Origin: DLKC01 sp002478885
GTDB lineage: Bacteria; Bacteroidota; Bacteroidia; Chitinophagales; Chitinophagaceae
DNA length: 64,000 nt
NCBI GenBank assembly: GCA_046329585.1
Contig: JAXLUI010000001.1
Location: 2,666,001-2,730,000 of the forward strand
Direction: 5' to 3'
Below, one piece after another: positions 15,491 through 25,850 of this stretch. The translations under genes were made by a program, and so were the position numbers. Position 1 is the stretch's first letter. Each line of letters opens with the position of its first letter. The notes beneath the pieces were generated by a model, which ran no database searches, was not told the DNA's origin, and saw nothing but the letters and a program-made list of their open reading frames with translations.

Positions 15491-18268
15491 ATGGTGAAAT
15501 ATTTTAAGAACAATAAATTGGTGCTGGCAATTGTATTAATTATTGCCGTTGTGGCTACCATATTTGTTTATAACCTGCTTTTCGGCAAGCCGGTTGATTT
15601 CAGTACACAGGTTAAACCCATTATCAATGCAAAGTGTATTACCTGTCATGGTGGTGTTAAAGCAAAAGCCGGGTTTAGCCTGCTGTTCCGGGAGGAAGCA
15701 CTTGCCAAAACCAAGTCTGGCAAACCTGCCATTATTCCCGGTGACGCAGATCACAGTGAATTAATAAAACGTATAACCGCAAGCGATCCGGAAGAACGCA
15801 TGCCTTATAAACACGAACCCCTGAGCAAAGCAGAAATAGATATATTTCGTAAATGGATCGATCAGGGTGCACAATGGGGTGAGCATTGGGCCTATGTTCC
15901 GGTAAAAGAAACTGAAGTTCCAAATCAAAAAACAATCTTTGGCTTGTTCCCCTCAAAAAGCGATTGGGCAAAAAATGAGGTAGATCAATTCATAGAATCG
16001 AAACTAAAAGAGTTCGACCTGGAGCCCTCGCCGCAGGCTGATAAAGCTACGCTGCTGCGCCGGCTAAGCCTGGACGTCATCGGCATGCCAGCACCAGATA
16101 CTGTTGCGAAGAAATTTTTGAACGACAACAGTGATCATGCATACGAAACCCTTGTTGACTCTTTGATCGCTTCACCACACTTTGGGGAAAAATGGACCGG
16201 CATGTGGCTCGATCTTGCACGTTATGCAGACACGAAAGGCTACGAACGCGACGATAGCCGCAATATCTGGCCCTACCGCGACTGGCTTATCAACGCGTTT
16301 AACAGCGATATGCCTTACGACTCGTTTTTAATAAAACAAATCGCCGGTGATCTTTTGCCCAAATCAACTGACGACGACTTTATCGCCACCGCATTCCATC
16401 GCAACACTATGACCAACGATGAGGGTGGCACCGATAATGAAGAGTTCCGAACCTCCGCGGTGCTCGACAGGGTGAATACCACGTGGCAGGCCGTTATGAG
16501 TACAACGTTTGGTTGCGTGCAATGCCATAGCCATCCTTATGATCCATTTAAACACGATGAGTATTACAAATTCATGGCGTTCTTCAACGATACGAGAGAT
16601 GAAGATACCTATGCCGACTATCCAAAGCTTCGTGAATTCAACGATAGTATGCAAACCGAACTGGCAACATTAATAAGCTGGGTCAAACAAAACGTCTCCG
16701 ACAAAAAAGCAAAAGAACTTTACGGGTTTTTAAAGACTTGGGAGCCTTCTTACAACTCTTTGGTGTGCGACAGCTTCACCAATAGCGAACTTAGCGATAC
16801 AAAGTGGCTTGCATTCCGCAACAACGCGGTATGCCGTTTAAAAAACATTGATCTTACCGGCAAAAATGTTTTGATCTACCGGCTTTTATCCATCCCTGAA
16901 AAATCAGGGATCTGGCAGATTCATCTCGACAATATCAATGGGCCTGTTGTTGCCACTGTCAATTTTAAAACGGCCGCCATAACAGAAAAATCGCTGATTC
17001 AGGAAACACCCTTGGCGCCAACGAAAGGAGTTCATAATTTAATTTTTACTTACAGCAATAGCTCTTTGAAAGATCCACTTGAGAATGCGGTTACATTTGA
17101 TTGGTTTTATTTTACAGAGCCATTTCCGGGAGCAGATAAAGTTGGCTATGCCGATATGAAAACAAGCTTTTGGCACCTCCTCAATGCCAATGTGCCTTCC
17201 GTTCCCGTGATGATGGACAACCCCACCGACATGCACCGCGCCACTTATATTTTTGAACGTGGCAACTGGATGGTCAAAGGAGATAAAGTGGAAGCCGATG
17301 TTCCAAAATCATTAAACCCGTTCCCGGCAAATGCGCCACACAATCGTTTGGGTTTAGCAGAGTGGATCACTTCTAAACAAAACCCGCTTACCGCCAGAAC
17401 AATGGTTAACCGTGTGTGGGAACAACTCTTTGGAACCGGCCTTGTTGAAACCCTCGAAGACATGGGTACCCAGGGCGCATTACCTACACATCGCGAATTA
17501 TTGGATTGGCTTAGTTACCAGTTCATGTATAAATATAACTGGAGTGTTAAAGATCTTGTGAAAACATTGGTGATGAGTGCAACCTATCAGCAGGATTCAA
17601 AACTATCTCCAGAAACCGAACAAAAAGACCCGAACAACAAATACTATTCACATGCACCGAGGGTTCGGCTATCATCAGAACAGGTACGCGACCAGGCATT
17701 ATGCATCAGCGGTTTGATGAGCTATAAAATGTTTGGGCCAAGTGTGTTTCCTTACCAGCCCAAAGGCATCTGGCTTTCTCCATGGAATGGCGCCGAGTGG
17801 GTGCAGAGCAAAGGAGAAGACCAATACCGGCGTGCATTGTATACGTATTGGAAAAGATCTGCCGCATACCCGTCTATGATCACCTTCGACGGTGTAAGCC
17901 GCGAAGTATGCACTGCACGCCGTATTCGAACCAATACACCGTTGCAGGCACTTACCACACTTAACGATAGCGCCTACATTGATTGCGCAAGAAATTTCGC
18001 TTTACGCATGCAGCAACAGGTGGGCAGTAGTCCATCAGATCAAATCAGCAAGGGTTTTGAGATTGCCACTTTGCACCAGCCCGCGCAGGGAAGTTTACAA
18101 GCCCTGCTCCAGCTCTATAATAATGCGCTCACTCAATTCAAAAAAGATGCAGGTAAAACCTGCGAAATACTTGGTGGCATGAGCAACAATACCAACCCTG
18201 AAACGGCCGCATTAACCGTTGTGGCAAATGCAATTCTGAATCTCGATGAAGTCGTTACAAGAAATTAA
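15491..18268 (+). CDS. planctomycete-type cytochrome / DUF1549 / DUF1553 protein, copy 1
   Basis: A 925-residue exported protein. One transmembrane helix (about residues 9-30) anchors it. A planctomycete cytochrome C domain follows with heme motif C49-I-T-C-H53. DUF1549 (about 150-370) carries a second CxxCH, C342-V-Q-C-H346. A middle segment resembling a carbohydrate-binding module (about 420-560) precedes the C-terminal DUF1553 (about 620-910) with NRLGLAEWI, NPLTARTMVNRVWEQLFG and NTPLQALTTLND. This domain set is typical of Planctomycetes and some Bacteroidota, often next to DUF1501 proteins as here. A role in oxidising or breaking down complex polysaccharides is suspected but unproven. 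The ATG at 15491 is preferred over an upstream TTG. It is closely related to the next gene. Confidence 0.93.
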   Translation: MVKYFKNNKLVLAIVLIIAVVATIFVYNLLFGKPVDFSTQVKPIINAKCITCHGGVKAKAGFSLLFREEALAKTKSGKPAIIPGDADHSELIKRITASDPEERMPYKHEPLSKAEIDIFRKWIDQGAQWGEHWAYVPVKETEVPNQKTIFGLFPSKSDWAKNEVDQFIESKLKEFDLEPSPQADKATLLRRLSLDVIGMPAPDTVAKKFLNDNSDHAYETLVDSLIASPHFGEKWTGMWLDLARYADTKGYERDDSRNIWPYRDWLINAFNSDMPYDSFLIKQIAGDLLPKSTDDDFIATAFHRNTMTNDEGGTDNEEFRTSAVLDRVNTTWQAVMSTTFGCVQCHSHPYDPFKHDEYYKFMAFFNDTRDEDTYADYPKLREFNDSMQTELATLISWVKQNVSDKKAKELYGFLKTWEPSYNSLVCDSFTNSELSDTKWLAFRNNAVCRLKNIDLTGKNVLIYRLLSIPEKSGIWQIHLDNINGPVVATVNFKTAAITEKSLIQETPLAPTKGVHNLIFTYSNSSLKDPLENAVTFDWFYFTEPFPGADKVGYADMKTSFWHLLNANVPSVPVMMDNPTDMHRATYIFERGNWMVKGDKVEADVPKSLNPFPANAPHNRLGLAEWITSKQNPLTARTMVNRVWEQLFGTGLVETLEDMGTQGALPTHRELLDWLSYQFMYKYNWSVKDLVKTLVMSATYQQDSKLSPETEQKDPNNKYYSHAPRVRLSSEQVRDQALCISGLMSYKMFGPSVFPYQPKGIWLSPWNGAEWVQSKGEDQYRRALYTYWKRSAAYPSMITFDGVSREVCTARRIRTNTPLQALTTLNDSAYIDCARNFALRMQQQVGSSPSDQISKGFEIATLHQPAQGSLQALLQLYNNALTQFKKDAGKTCEILGGMSNNTNPETAALTVVANAILNLDEVVTRN

Positions 18269-18295
18269 CAGGCGGTCGAAGAAAGAAGAATTTAT

Positions 18296-18486
18296 GTTCC
18301 GGCTCTTGTGCACGCGGCACCTTCGTTGTGTCACTCACTTGTGCTTCCGAGGCTGGTAGGGGCAAACATTGCGATCAACTGCTTATAGCTCATCATTGTT
18401 CTGTTGCACAAGGGTGCGACGCAACAGCAGCTTATTATACAATATGCAGCCTTGTTCAAAATCATTCGAACAATAAAAGCCTGGCG
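18296..18486. repeat. dispersed intergenic repeat, paired inverted element
   Basis: A paired element between the two DUF1553 paralogues. Left box GTTCCGGCTCTTG at 18297, left core GTTGTGTCACTCACTT at 18325-18340, right core CAAGGGTGCGACGCAAC at 18409-18425, right box AAAAGCCTGGCG ending at 18486. The right arm has an unusually long spacer of about 45 bases between core and box. Confidence 0.85.
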
Positions 18487-18557
18487 TAACATATTTTATC
18501 AAACGTTTGCACGCACGCTTCACCGCGAAATCAGTAAATTTATCGTTTAAGATCGCT

Positions 18558-21320
18558 ATGCTTTTACCGCTCAAAAGAAACCATACTATTATTGCCACAG
18601 TTGCCATGCTGGCCGTTGTTGCAACTGTTTACACGATCAACGCTGCAAGCGATAAAGTTGATTTTAGCACGCAAGTAAAACCAATTATCAATAAGCATTG
18701 CATCACCTGTCATGGTGGCGTAAAAGCAAAGGCGGGGTTCAGTTTATTGTTCCGTGAAGAGGCACTGGCCAAAACGAAATCGGGCAAGCCTGCTATCATT
18801 CCCGGCGACCCGGATCATAGCGAGCTCATGCGCCGCATTACCCTCAACGATCCGGAAGAACGCATGCCGTATAAACATGATCCTCTAAGCAAAGAAGAGA
18901 TCGGGACTTTTAGAAAATGGATAAAAGAAGGTGCGCCATGGGGCAATAACTGGAGTTATACGGCTTTAAAGCCTGTTGAAGTACCCCAACCAAAAACGTT
19001 TTTCGGTCTAATTGCAACCAAAAGTGACTGGGCAAAAAATGAGGTAGACAATTTTGTTGAACAAAAACAAAAAGAGCTCGATCTGCCACATTCAGACCAG
19101 GCAGATAAAGCAACATTGCTGCGCCGTGTAAGCCTCGATATTATTGGAATGCCTGCGCCGGAAAGCCTTGGTAAAAAATTTATGGGCGACAGCAGTGATC
19201 AAGCTTACGAGAATCTCGTTGACTCATTGCTGGCATCTCCACGCTATGGTGAAAAATGGACGAGCATGTGGCTCGACCTGGCGCGTTATGCAGATACCAA
19301 AGGCTACGAAGCGGATAATGAAAGAAATATCTGGCGCTACCGCGACTGGGTGATCAATGCATTCAATAGCGACATGCCTTACGATAGCTTTCTAATTAGA
19401 CAAATAGCAGGCGACCTGTTACCCGATCCTACTGATGACGATTACATCGCCACAGCGTTCAACCGCAATACGATGACCAATGATGAAGGCGGAACGGATA
19501 ATGAAGAATTCAGAACGTCGGCGGTAATGGATCGCGTAAACACAACATGGACCGCGATGATGGGAACAACATTTGGTTGTGTACAATGCCATTCACATCC
19601 TTACGATCCTTTCAAACACGAAGACTATTATAAATTTCTTGCTTTCTACAACAATTCGAGAGATGAAGATACACAGGCCGATTATCCTTTACTGCGGCAA
19701 TATAGCAGTGATGACAGTGCAGCACTGCTAAAACTCATCACCTGGCTATCAAAAAATGTATCGCAAGACAAAGCGAAAGAATATTATACTTTTTTAAAAA
19801 CATGGCAGCCCACTATCAACTCCCTGCAATGCGATCAATTTAAAAATGCAGCGTTGGTTAGTAGCTGGTATGCCGGCATGCGCAATAATGGTTCCTGCCG
19901 TCTGCAGCATGTTGAACTCGGCAGCAACCAGATAATGTTCCGTTATCTCGGAAATAAAAAAGGCGGAGCATGGACCATTCAGTTAGATTCGTTGAATGGT
20001 CCCGTTTTAAAATCAGTAATACTCGACACTTCGGGCGCTGACTGGAAAATAACACAGGTTGATATTCCCGTTGTGATGGGCTATCATGATCTTTATTTTA
20101 CCTACCAAAACCCCAATCTTAAAACACCGGAAGAAACAGGTGTTTTGTTTGAATGGTTCTGTTTTAAAGATGCATTTCCCGGAAAAGGTTTGACCGGTTA
20201 CGATGCCGCTTATAACCAGTTCCGGCAGTTAATGAATGCAAAAGTAAATACCACGCCGGTAATGTACGAAAACCCTGGTTTTATGCATAGGGCGTCTTAT
20301 ATTTTTGAACGTGGCAACTGGATGGTTAAGGGCGATAAAGTGGAGCCCGCCGTGCCTGCCTCGCTGAATCCATTTCCCGCCAATGCGCCAAAGAACAGGC
20401 TTGGGCTGGCCGAATGGATTGTTTCCAAACAAAACCCTTTAACTGCAAGAACCATCACGAACCGCGTGTGGGAACAACTGTTTGGCAAAGGGCTATCAGA
20501 AATTTTGGAAGACCTGGGCACACAGGGCGTTACACCTACCCATCCCGAACTGCTCGACTGGTTAAGCTATAAACTGGCGAACGATTACCACTGGAGCCTG
20601 AAAACGCTGATAAAAAAAATCGTGATGAGCGCCACTTATCAACAGCGTTCAAAACTCATCGCCGAAACAGCAGAAAAAGATCCACAAAATATTTATTATA
20701 CCCGCGGGCCAAGAGTGCGTCTAAGCGCAGAGCAGGTACGCGACCAGGCTTTATGTATCGCAGGGGTTATCAGCAACAAAATGTATGGGCCGGGTGTAAT
20801 GCCTTACCAACCCAATGGCATCTGGCTGTCGCCCTGGAATGGCTCATCGTGGGTGCAGAGTAAGGGTGAAGATCAATATCGACGCGCTGTTTATACTTAC
20901 TGGAAACGTTCGGCGGCCTATCCATCGATGCTGACCTTTGATGGCGTAAGCCGGGAAGTCTGCACCGCCCGCCGCATTCGAACCAACACTCCCTTGCAGG
21001 CACTAACAACATTGAACGATAGCGCCTATATTGATTGCGCAAGAAATTTTGCCCTGCGTATGCAAAGAGACGCCGGTGATAACGTTGCACAACAAATTGT
21101 AACAGGCTATAAAATTGCTACCTTTCATGAGATTGATAGCAAGAGTCTTGATGCGTTGCAAAAGCTCTATAATAAAGCTTATGCTCAATTTAAAAACGAC
21201 GACACAAAAACATGCGAAATAATGGGGGGCATGGATAAAAATACCAATGCACAAAACGCTGCCTTAACTGTCGTGGCAAATGCAATCCTGAACCTGGATG
21301 AAGTGGTTACAAAAAATTGA
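18558..21320 (+). CDS. planctomycete-type cytochrome / DUF1549 / DUF1553 protein, copy 2
   Basis: A 920-residue paralogue of the preceding gene with the same order of parts: an N-terminal anchor (HTIIATVAMLAVVATVYTI), a heme motif C48-I-T-C-H52, DUF1549 with a second CxxCH starting at C341, a middle beta-rich segment, and DUF1553 with NRLGLAEWI, NPLTARTITNRVWEQLFG and the shared C-terminus LTVVANAILNLDEVVTKN. The N-terminal cytochrome and DUF1553 parts are far better conserved between the two copies than the middle segment (about residues 420-560), which suggests that the middle binds different substrates. The ATG at 18558 is chosen because the upstream frame gives no signal sequence. Only 44 bases separate it from the following lipoprotein gene. 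Confidence 0.93.
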   Translation: MLLPLKRNHTIIATVAMLAVVATVYTINAASDKVDFSTQVKPIINKHCITCHGGVKAKAGFSLLFREEALAKTKSGKPAIIPGDPDHSELMRRITLNDPEERMPYKHDPLSKEEIGTFRKWIKEGAPWGNNWSYTALKPVEVPQPKTFFGLIATKSDWAKNEVDNFVEQKQKELDLPHSDQADKATLLRRVSLDIIGMPAPESLGKKFMGDSSDQAYENLVDSLLASPRYGEKWTSMWLDLARYADTKGYEADNERNIWRYRDWVINAFNSDMPYDSFLIRQIAGDLLPDPTDDDYIATAFNRNTMTNDEGGTDNEEFRTSAVMDRVNTTWTAMMGTTFGCVQCHSHPYDPFKHEDYYKFLAFYNNSRDEDTQADYPLLRQYSSDDSAALLKLITWLSKNVSQDKAKEYYTFLKTWQPTINSLQCDQFKNAALVSSWYAGMRNNGSCRLQHVELGSNQIMFRYLGNKKGGAWTIQLDSLNGPVLKSVILDTSGADWKITQVDIPVVMGYHDLYFTYQNPNLKTPEETGVLFEWFCFKDAFPGKGLTGYDAAYNQFRQLMNAKVNTTPVMYENPGFMHRASYIFERGNWMVKGDKVEPAVPASLNPFPANAPKNRLGLAEWIVSKQNPLTARTITNRVWEQLFGKGLSEILEDLGTQGVTPTHPELLDWLSYKLANDYHWSLKTLIKKIVMSATYQQRSKLIAETAEKDPQNIYYTRGPRVRLSAEQVRDQALCIAGVISNKMYGPGVMPYQPNGIWLSPWNGSSWVQSKGEDQYRRAVYTYWKRSAAYPSMLTFDGVSREVCTARRIRTNTPLQALTTLNDSAYIDCARNFALRMQRDAGDNVAQQIVTGYKIATFHEIDSKSLDALQKLYNKAYAQFKNDDTKTCEIMGGMDKNTNAQNAALTVVANAILNLDEVVTKN

Positions 21321-21364
21321 TAAAACAACGATTGACCAATGACTGATTTGATAAATATTCGCGT

Positions 21365-21832
21365 ATGAAAATACAACAAGTAATACTGGTTGGTATTTTG
21401 GTGATTTGCTTGCTGACAATTTTCAGTTGCAAAAAAGAGTTGTCAGCAGACCCTGTTGTTCCAGATCCGCCGGAAATTTATCCTTCACCATTTGCGGACC
21501 TATTATGGCTCGCAGATACGTATGTTGTTACTGAACCGGCTACTTATGAATCGCTAAATGAACCTGACAAATCGATTTTCGGTACAATAGGTAACTGGTG
21601 GAATGGATCTAACCTTTTGTTCAAAAGTAACGGCGATGCTCAGTCTGATGCCGGTGACTGGGATTTTGGATATGTTAGCTGGAGGCTGATAAACAAGGGA
21701 AAAGACATTGAAGTTTCTTTGACTAGCTCAAAAGACACTTTATATGCCTGGAAAATGGACAGTACCTTTTTCTCTTACGAACAACAGGTAACAGCTACGA
21801 TGCGCTGTACATATATTTATAGAAACAAATAG
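21365..21832 (+). CDS. hypothetical lipoprotein
   Basis: A 155-residue lipoprotein with signal sequence and lipobox IFSC (C22) followed by KKEL, a typical start for outer-membrane lipoproteins of this phylum. The mature part is acidic and rich in tryptophan and aspartate (GNWWNGSNLLF, GDWDFGYVSWRL) and looks beta-rich. No family is recognised. It lies between the DUF1553 and DUF1501 genes on the same strand, so it may belong to the same cell-surface system. Confidence 0.6.
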   Translation: MKIQQVILVGILVICLLTIFSCKKELSADPVVPDPPEIYPSPFADLLWLADTYVVTEPATYESLNEPDKSIFGTIGNWWNGSNLLFKSNGDAQSDAGDWDFGYVSWRLINKGKDIEVSLTSSKDTLYAWKMDSTFFSYEQQVTATMRCTYIYRNK

Positions 21833-21861
21833 CAATTGTTGTTGCTGAATAAAGAAATGAA

Positions 21862-21921
21862 CGCACAAGAGTGCGACGCAACAAAAGCATCATAGAAATT
21901 CGATTGCCGGAGCCATAAAAA
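21862..21921 (-). repeat. dispersed intergenic repeat, single arm (reverse)
   Basis: Core CAAGAGTGCGACGCAAC at 21866-21882 (TCGC subfamily) and outer box GCCGGAGCCATAAAAA at about 21906-21921. It sits upstream of the DUF1501 gene. Confidence 0.85.
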
Positions 21922-21993
21922 GCAACAGGAACTGAATACAATATATTCACCATAACGAATCTACCTTTCTGCGGGAAAGGATTTAAAGAGGCC

Positions 21994-23499
21994 ATGACAC
22001 AAAAAGAATTACACAACCAGCGGTTGTTGCGTGAGGCAGAAAAAGCCGTGATGCAAATGCACACACGCCGCCATTTTATTCGGGAAAGTGCGATGGGGCT
22101 AGGCGGTGTGGCTATGGCCGCACTCTTTGGTTGTGGGCCAAAAAAGTCACCGGCCTCACAGGTTTTGTTCGATCCTGCGCACCCGCTAATGCCAAAAATG
22201 CCGCCATTTCCGGGAAAGGCAAAAAGCGTGATTTACCTGCATATGGCTGGAGCACCATCACAGCTTGAGCTCTTTGATTATAAACCTGAACTGATGAAGA
22301 TGGACGGCCAGGATTGCCCGCAATCACTGCTGGAGGGAAAAAGATTTGCTTTTATTCGTGGTGTGCCGAAAATGCTTGGCCCGCAGGCGAAGTTTGCGCA
22401 ACATGGACAAAGTGGTGCATGGGTAAGCGAAAACATGCCGCATCTTGCTTCGATAGCCGATGAATTGTGCTTCATTAAATCTTGCAGCACCGACCAGTTT
22501 AACCACGCGCCAGCACAGTTGTTGGTACATACCGGCACACCCAGGCTTGGTCGACCAAGCATAGGGAGCTGGGTTACATACGGTTTGGGAACAGAGAACC
22601 AGAATCTTCCTGGATTTGTAGTTTTAACAAGCGGTGGCCGCAACCCCGATGCAGGCAAAAGCGTGTGGGGAAGTGGATTTCTACCAAGCGTTTACCAGGG
22701 TGTGCAATGCAGAAGTGAAGGCGACCCGGTATTGTTCCTCAACGATCCTGATGGCATGAGCCGCGACCTGCGCAAAGCAAGCATTGATGCCATCAACCAG
22801 GTGAATGCAGAAGAGTACAAAGAGTACAACGACCCAGAAATTTTATCGCGCATTTCGCAATACGAAATGGCCTATAAGATGCAGATCTCTGTTCCCGAAG
22901 TAATGAACATTAACGATGAACCAAAATACATTCACGACATGTATGGTACAAAGCCAGGCGAAAGCTGCTTTGCCAATAATGTTTTGCTTGCCAGGAAATT
23001 GGTGGAAAAAGGTGTTCGTTTTGTACAACTGTTCGATTGGGGTTGGGACAGCCACGGTACCGACGCAAGTCTTGCGATTGACCTTGGTTTCATCAACAAA
23101 TGCAGGCAGGTCGATAAATGTATAACCGCTTTGATACTAGACTTAAAACAACGCGGACTATTAGAAGAAACGCTCATTGTCTGGGGCGGAGAATTTGGCC
23201 GCACGCCTATGCAGGAAAACCGCGAGGGAAAAAAGATGCCTTACAAAGGCCGTGACCACCACACCGAAGCATTCACGATATGGATGGCCGGTGCCGGAAT
23301 AAGGAAAGGGCACAGCTATGGTGAAACAGATGAGATCGGATACAGCGCCATCAGCGGCAAAGTAGAGCCATTTGACATACAGGCCACGATTCTTAACCAG
23401 CTCGGCTTTGATCACGAAAAACTCACCTATCCATTCCAAGGTCGGCCTTTCAGGCTAACCGATACGAGAGGAAAAGTGATTGATGAAATTATTGCATAG
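21994..23499 (+). CDS. DUF1501 domain protein with Tat-like signal
   Basis: A 501-residue protein of the DUF1501 family, which has an alkaline-phosphatase/sulfatase-like fold. A twin-arginine motif (TRRHFIRESAMG) near residue 24 begins an export signal with a late GCG that may be lipidated. Conserved DUF1501 features include KSVIYLHMAGAPSQLELFDYKP, the SCSTDQFNHAPAQ segment, FDWGWDSHG, WGGEFGRTPM and GRDHHTEAFTIWMAGAGI, whose Asp and His residues probably bind metal. DUF1501 genes are regularly found beside DUF1549/DUF1553 genes, as here, and are assumed to act together at the cell surface. The substrate is unknown. Confidence 0.92.
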   Translation: MTQKELHNQRLLREAEKAVMQMHTRRHFIRESAMGLGGVAMAALFGCGPKKSPASQVLFDPAHPLMPKMPPFPGKAKSVIYLHMAGAPSQLELFDYKPELMKMDGQDCPQSLLEGKRFAFIRGVPKMLGPQAKFAQHGQSGAWVSENMPHLASIADELCFIKSCSTDQFNHAPAQLLVHTGTPRLGRPSIGSWVTYGLGTENQNLPGFVVLTSGGRNPDAGKSVWGSGFLPSVYQGVQCRSEGDPVLFLNDPDGMSRDLRKASIDAINQVNAEEYKEYNDPEILSRISQYEMAYKMQISVPEVMNINDEPKYIHDMYGTKPGESCFANNVLLARKLVEKGVRFVQLFDWGWDSHGTDASLAIDLGFINKCRQVDKCITALILDLKQRGLLEETLIVWGGEFGRTPMQENREGKKMPYKGRDHHTEAFTIWMAGAGIRKGHSYGETDEIGYSAISGKVEPFDIQATILNQLGFDHEKLTYPFQGRPFRLTDTRGKVIDEIIA

Positions 23500-23509
23500 T
23501 ATATTTTAG

Positions 23510-23590
23510 GTTTACCGGCTTTGTTCCAAGTGGCATCGCCGGTTGTGCTACAATGCCGGCTTATCCGGCATAACTCACTTCAGCTTTCCG
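23510..23590 (+). repeat. dispersed repeat arm interrupted by a small hairpin
   Basis: The arm has the usual box TACCGGCTTTG (23512) and spacer GGCATCGCC, then GTTGTG at 23542-23547, but ACTCACTTCAG resumes only at about 23573. The roughly 25 bases in between contain ATGCCGG, CTTAT, CCGGCAT, a 7-base-pair hairpin. Removing it restores a normal TGTCAC-type core. Confidence 0.75.
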
Positions 23591-23624
23591 AACATTATTG
23601 AGTAAATAGTAACGACGATCATTC

Positions 23625-25814
23625 ATGAGGCAGCTATTCTCCTTTGTTTTTTTATTAATAGTTCCCACTTTACATGCGCAACAAAATCTTTCTGTTCATA
23701 ATAGTAGCAACGAAAAGAACAATGAAATCGATTGGCTGGTAAACCCGGTTTCAGAAAAAGCAATGGTATACAAAAGCGCCGATAATAATGACATCATTCT
23801 TTCCAATGGTTTGCTGAAAAGAACTTTTCGTATACAACCGAATCTTGTTTGTACAGATTTTAAAAATATGAGTAACGGCCAGCAACTATTGCGTGCCATT
23901 AAACCAGAAGCTGAAATAACCATCGATGGCAATTCGTACAATATTGGTGGTTTATATGGGCAAATAGAAAACGGGTATATACGCCCGGAATGGGTCAACA
24001 AATTTGTTGCACATGATAGCGATTTTCATTTTCTTTCATATGAGGTTAATGACTTAAAACCCTTTCTCGACCGCAAGCTAAATATCTGGCCGATGAAACA
24101 ACAGCACCCAACAGGAAAGGATATTGCATTTAACTTCAGCTCTTCACTCGCCACTTTAGATAGCATTTTCGTAACCGTGCATTACGAGTTACACGATGGC
24201 ATTCCGCTGATCGTTAAATGGGTTTCTGTTAAAAACAATTCTACTCATGTCATCACAGTAGGCAAACTCGTTAACGAACAACTTGCTTTGGTGGAAGAAG
24301 AAAGCGCTGTGGTAGGCACACCTGAGCAAATGAAAAAACAACACGGCATTTATCTAGAAACCAATTATGCATTCAACAATGCCATGCGTTACGATATAAG
24401 CGATCAAACCACGCATTGGCTTACTGACAGCGTTTACACTTCACAGGTTAACTATAACTACCAAACACCTTGCTTATTGAAAGTGTACCCCGAAAAAGTA
24501 ACTGGAGTTGAACTACAACCGGGAGATATTTTTAAGTCTGTACGCACCCATGAATTACTAATGGATAGCTATGACCGGGAACGTCGCGGATTGGTCATAA
24601 GAAAAATGTACCGCGCTGTTGCGCCATGGACAATGGAGAACCCCATTTTTATGCACCTGGTAAGCAGAAATGACGATGAAGTAATTAACGCAATTAATCA
24701 ATGCTCGGCCACGGGTTATGAGGCATTAATATTAAGTTTCGGTAGCCATTGCAATATGGAAGATAGCTCAGCGGAGAATATTGCCAAATGGAGAAAGCTC
24801 GCAGATTACGCACACAGCAAGGGCATTCTTATTGGTGGTTATTCACTGTTCAGCTCAAGAAGAATAAGTGATGAAGATGATGTGATCGATCCCATAACCG
24901 GCAAACCGGATGCCGCTGCTTTTTTTGGTAATGCGCCATGCATGGGCAGCAAATGGGGACTCGCTTATCTCGCCACACTAAAAGCATTTATCAGCAAAAC
25001 AGGCTTCGATATTTTTGAAAACGACGGGCCTTATCCCGGCGATGTTTGCGCTTCTACCAAACATCCCGGCCATAAAGATTTATACGACAGCCAATGGAAA
25101 CAGATGGAACTACAAAAAAGTTTGTATCACTGGTGTAATGAGCATGGCGTTTATGTAAACGCGCCAGACTGGTATTTTCTTGATGGTACCAACAAGATCG
25201 CCATTGGTTACCGCGAAGTAAATTTTTCGCTGCCAAGGGAAAACCAGAAAATACTCAACAGGCAAAATATTTATGACGGGCTTTGGGAAAAAACTCCATC
25301 CATGAGCTGGGGCTTTGTGCCGCTCACCCGCTATCAGGGCGGTGGCCCCGAAGCAGTACTGGAACCGCTTTCAGAGCATTTGAAAGACTATAAGCAGTTA
25401 ATGATGCAGTACTATGGAGCTGGCGTGCAGGCTTGCTACCGCGGGCCAAGATTGTATGACACCGACTCAACAAGAAAGGTAGTAAGCGAGACCATCGCAT
25501 GGTATAAAAAATATCGTGAGATACTAAATGCCGATATCATTCATTTGCGCCGGGCCGATGGCAGGGACTGGGATGGCATTATGCACGTAAACCCACATGG
25601 AAAAACAAAAGCATTGCTGATGCTATACAACCCGTTGAAAGAAAAAATAACGCGAACCATAAAACTGCCTTTGTATTACTCAGGAATTACCGGTACAGCC
25701 CTGATTCGTGAACAGGAAGCTGCTGCAAAAAGTTATAAATTGAACCGCGGTTATGAAGTGGAGTTAACTTTTACCATTGCAGCGGAGAGTTATACATGGT
25801 TTGTAGTGGAGTAA
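23625..25814 (+). CDS. secreted GH36/melibiase-like glycoside hydrolase
   Basis: A 729-residue exported protein (signal peptide MRQLFSFVFLLIVPTLHAQ). The N-terminal third is a beta-sandwich with LSNGLLKRTFRIQPN and LYGQIENGYIRPEW. The centre is a TIM barrel with GYEALILSFGS, IGGYSLFSSRR and, at a strand end, D467 in FENDGPYPGDVC, where GH36-type enzymes keep their nucleophile. The C-terminus (MLYNPLKEKITRTIKLPLYY) looks like an all-beta domain. It probably hydrolyses an alpha-galactoside or related sugar outside the cytoplasm, but the exact family is a judgement by eye. It lies next to the DUF1501 gene with a repeat arm between. Confidence 0.68.
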   Translation: MRQLFSFVFLLIVPTLHAQQNLSVHNSSNEKNNEIDWLVNPVSEKAMVYKSADNNDIILSNGLLKRTFRIQPNLVCTDFKNMSNGQQLLRAIKPEAEITIDGNSYNIGGLYGQIENGYIRPEWVNKFVAHDSDFHFLSYEVNDLKPFLDRKLNIWPMKQQHPTGKDIAFNFSSSLATLDSIFVTVHYELHDGIPLIVKWVSVKNNSTHVITVGKLVNEQLALVEEESAVVGTPEQMKKQHGIYLETNYAFNNAMRYDISDQTTHWLTDSVYTSQVNYNYQTPCLLKVYPEKVTGVELQPGDIFKSVRTHELLMDSYDRERRGLVIRKMYRAVAPWTMENPIFMHLVSRNDDEVINAINQCSATGYEALILSFGSHCNMEDSSAENIAKWRKLADYAHSKGILIGGYSLFSSRRISDEDDVIDPITGKPDAAAFFGNAPCMGSKWGLAYLATLKAFISKTGFDIFENDGPYPGDVCASTKHPGHKDLYDSQWKQMELQKSLYHWCNEHGVYVNAPDWYFLDGTNKIAIGYREVNFSLPRENQKILNRQNIYDGLWEKTPSMSWGFVPLTRYQGGGPEAVLEPLSEHLKDYKQLMMQYYGAGVQACYRGPRLYDTDSTRKVVSETIAWYKKYREILNADIIHLRRADGRDWDGIMHVNPHGKTKALLMLYNPLKEKITRTIKLPLYYSGITGTALIREQEAAAKSYKLNRGYEVELTFTIAAESYTWFVVE

Positions 25815-25850
25815 AACTACAGGCCCGGGCAATGAGAGAAGTATTTAATG

